Below, piece after piece: positions 41,684 to 48,038 of a stretch of 48,038 bases of DNA (its first letter is position 1; each line of letters opens with the position of its first letter). Below the pieces are notes generated by a model, which made no database searches, had not been told where the DNA came from, and was given only the letters and a program-made list of their open reading frames with translations. The stretch spans positions 1-48,038 of the forward strand of contig CAUJIM010000010.1 of the NCBI GenBank assembly GCA_963205335.1. Direction: 5' to 3'. The stretch is from Pseudomonadota bacterium (GTDB lineage: Bacteria; Pseudomonadota; Gammaproteobacteria; Burkholderiales; Burkholderiaceae_C). Position numbers and translations under genes: made by a program.

Positions 41684-42579
41684 GCGCAGACACGCTGCAA
41701 TGGGGCGCGGTGCGCGTCTACCTGGGCGCCAAGTCGGGCAAATACCCCGATGGCAACCAGGTGCTGGTGCGGGGCGGCGATACCTGCGTCGCGTTCGACA
41801 CGCCGCTGGTGGCGCGCGAGCACCTGCGCGAGCTCGCATGCGCCGACCTGGTGCTGCTCGGCCACGTGCACGAGGACCACACGGTGGCCTTGGGGCGCCT
41901 GCCGCGGGCCAGGGTGCAGGTGCACGAGGCCGACCTGGCGGCGGCGCGGTCGTGGGACGGCCTGGCGCGCCACTATGGCTATCCGCCGCCGGTGCTCGAC
42001 GAGGTGCACGCGATGGTGCTGCGCGACTTCGACTGGGCGCCCCGGCCCGATGCCACGGGCTACGTCGATGGCAGCGTCTGGGAGCTTGGCGGCGGCGTGC
42101 GCGTGCGCGCGCACCACCTGCCGGGGCATACCGCCGGGCACAGCGCGCTGGTGGTCGAGAGCGAGGGCGTGGCCTTCATCGGCGACATCGACCTCACCGG
42201 CTTCGGCCCCTACTACGGCGACGCGACCTCCGACCTGGAGGCGTTCGAGCGCAGCCTGCGACGCGTGCGCGAGATCGACGCGCGCGTCTGGGTCACCTCG
42301 CACCACCGCGGCGTGGTGACCGGCAGGGCGGAGTTCCTCGCGCAGCTCGACCGCTTCGCGGCCAAGATCGGCGAGCGCGACGAACGCCTGCTGGGCTGGC
42401 TGCGCGAAGGCCCGCAGACGCTCGAGCAGCTGGCGGCGCGCCACCTGCTCTATCCGGCGGGCGCCGGCGCGCCCTACGTGCCCAGCGCCGAGCGGCGCAC
42501 GGCCGCACTGCACCTGGCGCGGCTGGTGCGGCAGGGCCGGGTGGCGGCCCTGGGCGATCAGGGCTTCGCCCTGGCCTGA
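41680..42579 (+). CDS. Metallo-beta-lactamase-fold hydrolase
   Basis: 299 residues. The metal-binding motif HVHEDH (in LLGHVHEDHTV), the downstream His in LPGHTAGHS, Asp in FIGDIDLTG and His in VTSHHRG are all present, so a binuclear metal site is likely. The C-terminal 80 residues form a winged-helix-like tail (LLGWLREGPQTLEQLA), as in glyoxalase II-like and LACTB2-like members. Substrate unknown. Translation is coupled to the LysR gene by ATGA; the last 22 bp overlap the convergent ftsB gene. Confidence 0.85.
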   Translation: MSADTLQWGAVRVYLGAKSGKYPDGNQVLVRGGDTCVAFDTPLVAREHLRELACADLVLLGHVHEDHTVALGRLPRARVQVHEADLAAARSWDGLARHYGYPPPVLDEVHAMVLRDFDWAPRPDATGYVDGSVWELGGGVRVRAHHLPGHTAGHSALVVESEGVAFIGDIDLTGFGPYYGDATSDLEAFERSLRRVREIDARVWVTSHHRGVVTGRAEFLAQLDRFAAKIGERDERLLGWLREGPQTLEQLAARHLLYPAGAGAPYVPSAERRTAALHLARLVRQGRVAALGDQGFALA

Positions 42580-42866
42580 GCGGGGGCCGGCGCCGGCGTC
42601 ACGTGCACGTAGATCTCGCCCGGCTTGACCATGCCCAGCTCGCTGCGGGCTTTTTCCTCGACGGTGTCCAGGCCCTGCCTGAGGTCCTGCACCTCGGCCG
42701 CCAGGTGCTCGTTGGCCTGGCGCGCGCGCGCGTTGGCCGCCTGCTGCTCGGCCAGCTGCGCGCGCATCTCGGCCACTTCGCCGAGGCTGCCGCGCCCGCC
42801 CCACAGCTGCGCGTGAATCGCCACGAGCAGCAGGAGCAGCAGCAATGCGACGGTGCGCGCGCCCAA
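42558..42866 (-). CDS. ftsB: Cell division protein FtsB
   Basis: 102 residues from TTG 42866, 29 bp after eno. One N-terminal membrane segment (VALLLLLLLVAIHAQLW), then a coiled coil rich in Glu, Gln and Ala (about 30-75) and the conserved DTVEEKARSELGMVKPGEIYV. It forms the FtsQLB complex that activates septal wall synthesis. The place after eno is typical of beta- and gammaproteobacteria. No ATG or GTG fits, hence the TTG start. Confidence 0.88.
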   Translation of the reverse strand: MGARTVALLLLLLLVAIHAQLWGGRGSLGEVAEMRAQLAEQQAANARARQANEHLAAEVQDLRQGLDTVEEKARSELGMVKPGEIYVHVTPAPAPAQARAKP

Positions 42867-42895
42867 GGTTCAGCCCGCTGGCCGCTGGTGGGTGT

Positions 42896-44200
<1,305 letters not shown>

Positions 44201-44234
44201 TCAGAGCGAGGGAGCCCTGTGATTGGGTTGAAGA

Positions 44235-44292
44235 TGAAATCGGGCGCCAGCCCTTGTATGGCAAGCGCGAGCAGCTATCGAATCGGGAATCA
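44235..44292 (+). repeat. Interspersed repeat between eno and the DUF1330 gene
   Basis: GAAATCGGGCGCCAGCCCTT, then GTATGGCAAGCGCGAGCAGC and TATCGAATCGGGAATCAAA. Its right end touches the stop codon of the leftward DUF1330 gene (44292-44290). It lies 50 bp upstream of eno. Confidence 0.65.
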
Positions 44293-44580
44293 AACGCCTT
44301 CGACCACGACCATGCGCATCACGGCTGCGCCCTCGCGCGCGGCGCGCGCGGCGCGGTACTCGGGCGAATCCCAGTAGACCCTGGCGGCCTCGACGCTGGG
44401 GAACTTGAGGATCACGGTGCGGCCGGTGTCCCAGCCGCCCTCCAGCGTCTCGACCTTGCCACCGCGCACCAGCACCTCGGCGCCGTGCGCCCGGATGGCC
44501 TCGGTGCTGAGCTTCTTGTAGACGTCGTAGGCGGCGGGGTTGGTGATGTCCACCGACGCGATGATGTAGCCGCAGGGCAT
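44290..44580 (-). CDS. DUF1330 protein
   Basis: 96 residues from ATG 44580 (MPCGYIIASVDI), 4 bp after the kdsA stop. The dimeric alpha-beta barrel fold of DUF1330 is recognised by ITNPAAYDVYKKLS, LVRGGKVETLEGGW and the YWDSPEYRAARAAREGAA region, where the YxxSxEYxxxxxxR pattern is conserved. Related to EthD/ABM-type domains; no established reaction. A common neighbour of kdsA and eno in this family of bacteria. Confidence 0.88.
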   Translation of the reverse strand: MPCGYIIASVDITNPAAYDVYKKLSTEAIRAHGAEVLVRGGKVETLEGGWDTGRTVILKFPSVEAARVYWDSPEYRAARAAREGAAVMRMVVVEGV

Positions 44581-44584
44581 GGTG

Positions 44585-47187
<2,603 letters not shown>

Positions 47188-47189
47188 TC

Positions 47190-47205
47190 ACCGGCGTACG
47201 CCGGT
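47190..47205. promoter_or_regulatory. Perfect 16-bp palindrome between pyrG and cas1
   Basis: ACCGGCGTACGCCGGT is fully self-complementary, 30 bp upstream of the cas1 ATG and about 95 bp upstream of pyrG. It could be an operator for cas gene control, or chance in GC-rich DNA. Confidence 0.4.
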
Positions 47206-47234
47206 CGGCGGTTGGCTATTGCTGGATTGACCTC

Positions 47235-48038
47235 ATGGCACTTCAGAGAAAAGATTTGGACACGGGTGATCTGAAAAGCATCGTTCACTCCAGGAGAGCG
47301 AATATCTACTATCTGGAGCACTGCCGCGTGCTCGTCAACGGTGGGCGCGTCGAATACGTGACCGATGCGGGCAAGAAAAGCCTGTACTGGAACATCCCCA
47401 TCGCCAACACCACCAGCATCCTGCTGGGTACGGGCACCTCCATCACCCAGGCTGCGATGCGCGAGCTGGCCAAGGCCGGCGTGCTGGTGGGTTTTTGCGG
47501 TGGCGGCGGCACGCCGCTGTTTTCCGCCAACGAGGTCGATGTGGAGGTGGCCTGGCTCACGCCGCAGAGCGAGTACCGCCCCACCGAGTACCTGCAAGCC
47601 TGGGTGAAGTTCTGGTTCGATGAAGAACTGCGCCTGCATGCCGCCAAGCAGTTGCAGACCAAGCGGCTGCAGCGCCTGCTGGCCGAATGGAATGCCCGTG
47701 CCTTGCGCGAGGCGGGCTTCGCCGTGGACCTGGAACGCATCCAGGCCCTGGTGCGGCAGTTCACACCCAGGATCGCCAGCGCCCCCGACGTGACCACGCT
47801 GCTGACCGACGAAGCCCACCTGACCAAGGCGCTGTTCAAGCTGGCCGTCGATACCGTCGGCTATGGCGATTTCACGCGCGCCAAGCGCGGCACGGGCACC
47901 GACGCGGCCAACCGCTTCCTCGACCACGGCAACTACCTGGCCTATGGCCTGGGCGCCACGGCCACCTGGGTGCTGGGCCTGCCGCATGGCCTGGCCGTGC
48001 TGCACGGCAAGACGCGGCGCGGCGGGCTGGTGTTCGAC
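47235..48038 (+). CDS. cas1: Type I-F CRISPR-associated endonuclease Cas1 (partial)
   Basis: 268 codons from ATG 47235 to the window end, without a stop. The sequence is of the Cas1f (Csy/Ypest) kind: LKSIVHSRRANIYYLEHCRV, then IPIANTTSILLGTGTSITQA, VLVGFCGGGGTPLF and WLTPQSEYRPTEYLQ. Catalytic candidates by spacing to Pseudomonas Cas1 are Glu193 (LTDEAHL), His257 (VLHGKTRRG) and Asp268 (LVFD); the following Asp would be just outside. With Cas2-3 it integrates spacers. In type I-F loci cas1 comes first, followed by cas2-3 and csy1-4; all would lie to the right. Confidence 0.93.
   Translation, partial: MALQRKDLDTGDLKSIVHSRRANIYYLEHCRVLVNGGRVEYVTDAGKKSLYWNIPIANTTSILLGTGTSITQAAMRELAKAGVLVGFCGGGGTPLFSANEVDVEVAWLTPQSEYRPTEYLQAWVKFWFDEELRLHAAKQLQTKRLQRLLAEWNARALREAGFAVDLERIQALVRQFTPRIASAPDVTTLLTDEAHLTKALFKLAVDTVGYGDFTRAKRGTGTDAANRFLDHGNYLAYGLGATATWVLGLPHGLAVLHGKTRRGGLVFD

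Overview
The window is GC-rich chromosomal DNA of a betaproteobacterium, most likely Comamonadaceae (Acidovorax/Comamonas/Alicycliphilus-like). The support is the right-hand block pyrG-kdsA-DUF1330-eno-ftsB, the protein flavour throughout (TAXI-TRAP transporter, DUF4148-like protein, Burkholderiales MutL), and a short interspersed repeat of a kind I associate with this family. No rRNA or tRNA gene was recognised.

Left part (1-9.7 kb): an accessory catabolic island. After the 3' end of a 2OG-Fe(II) oxygenase gene comes a truncated, frameshifted IS5-family copy (174-957), which also cut off the end of a YhgE/Pip-type membrane protein gene. Upstream of that, transcribed leftwards, is an aromatic meta-cleavage operon: alpha/beta hydrolase, FAD monooxygenase, extradiol dioxygenase, second FAD hydroxylase and hydratase, joined by ATGA stop/start overlaps. 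It is decaying. The hydrolase and one hydroxylase each carry a frameshift, the hydratase lacks its middle, and the other monooxygenase has lost the first glycine of its FAD-binding motif. A divergent TetR gene controls it, probably through a perfect 11-bp-arm palindrome lying on the operon promoter. The right border (9.4-9.66 kb) is a chimera of a cysB-like LysR fragment and an IS630-family fragment.

Middle (9.7-34.9 kb): an ABC exporter and an orphan ABC-type ATPase with a degenerate P-loop; a lipoprotein divergent from a small XRE regulator; gdhA; a broken toxin-antitoxin pair; mutL and a DedA gene; a purine-catabolism cluster (guanine deaminase, AzgA-type permease, LysR regulator, xdhB, xdhA, without xdhC); a cupin gene; amiC and tsaE; divergent queG; a TAXI-TRAP transporter operon with DUF1850 and an AEC-family permease, with an intrinsic terminator between receptor and permease genes; and xerD.

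Right part (34.9-48 kb): two tandem EAL-HDOD paralogues, a DUF455 ferritin-like protein, gamma-carbonic anhydrase, Hsp33, a secreted repeat protein divergent from a LysR gene, an MBL-fold hydrolase, then ftsB-eno-DUF1330-kdsA-pyrG. At the right edge, divergent from pyrG, begins cas1 of a type I-F CRISPR-Cas system, whose remaining genes and array would lie outside the window.

A family of about 50-60 bp repeats (five recognised copies) runs through the window. Three lie at or next to stop codons and two are translated in frame inside MutL and the DUF455 protein.
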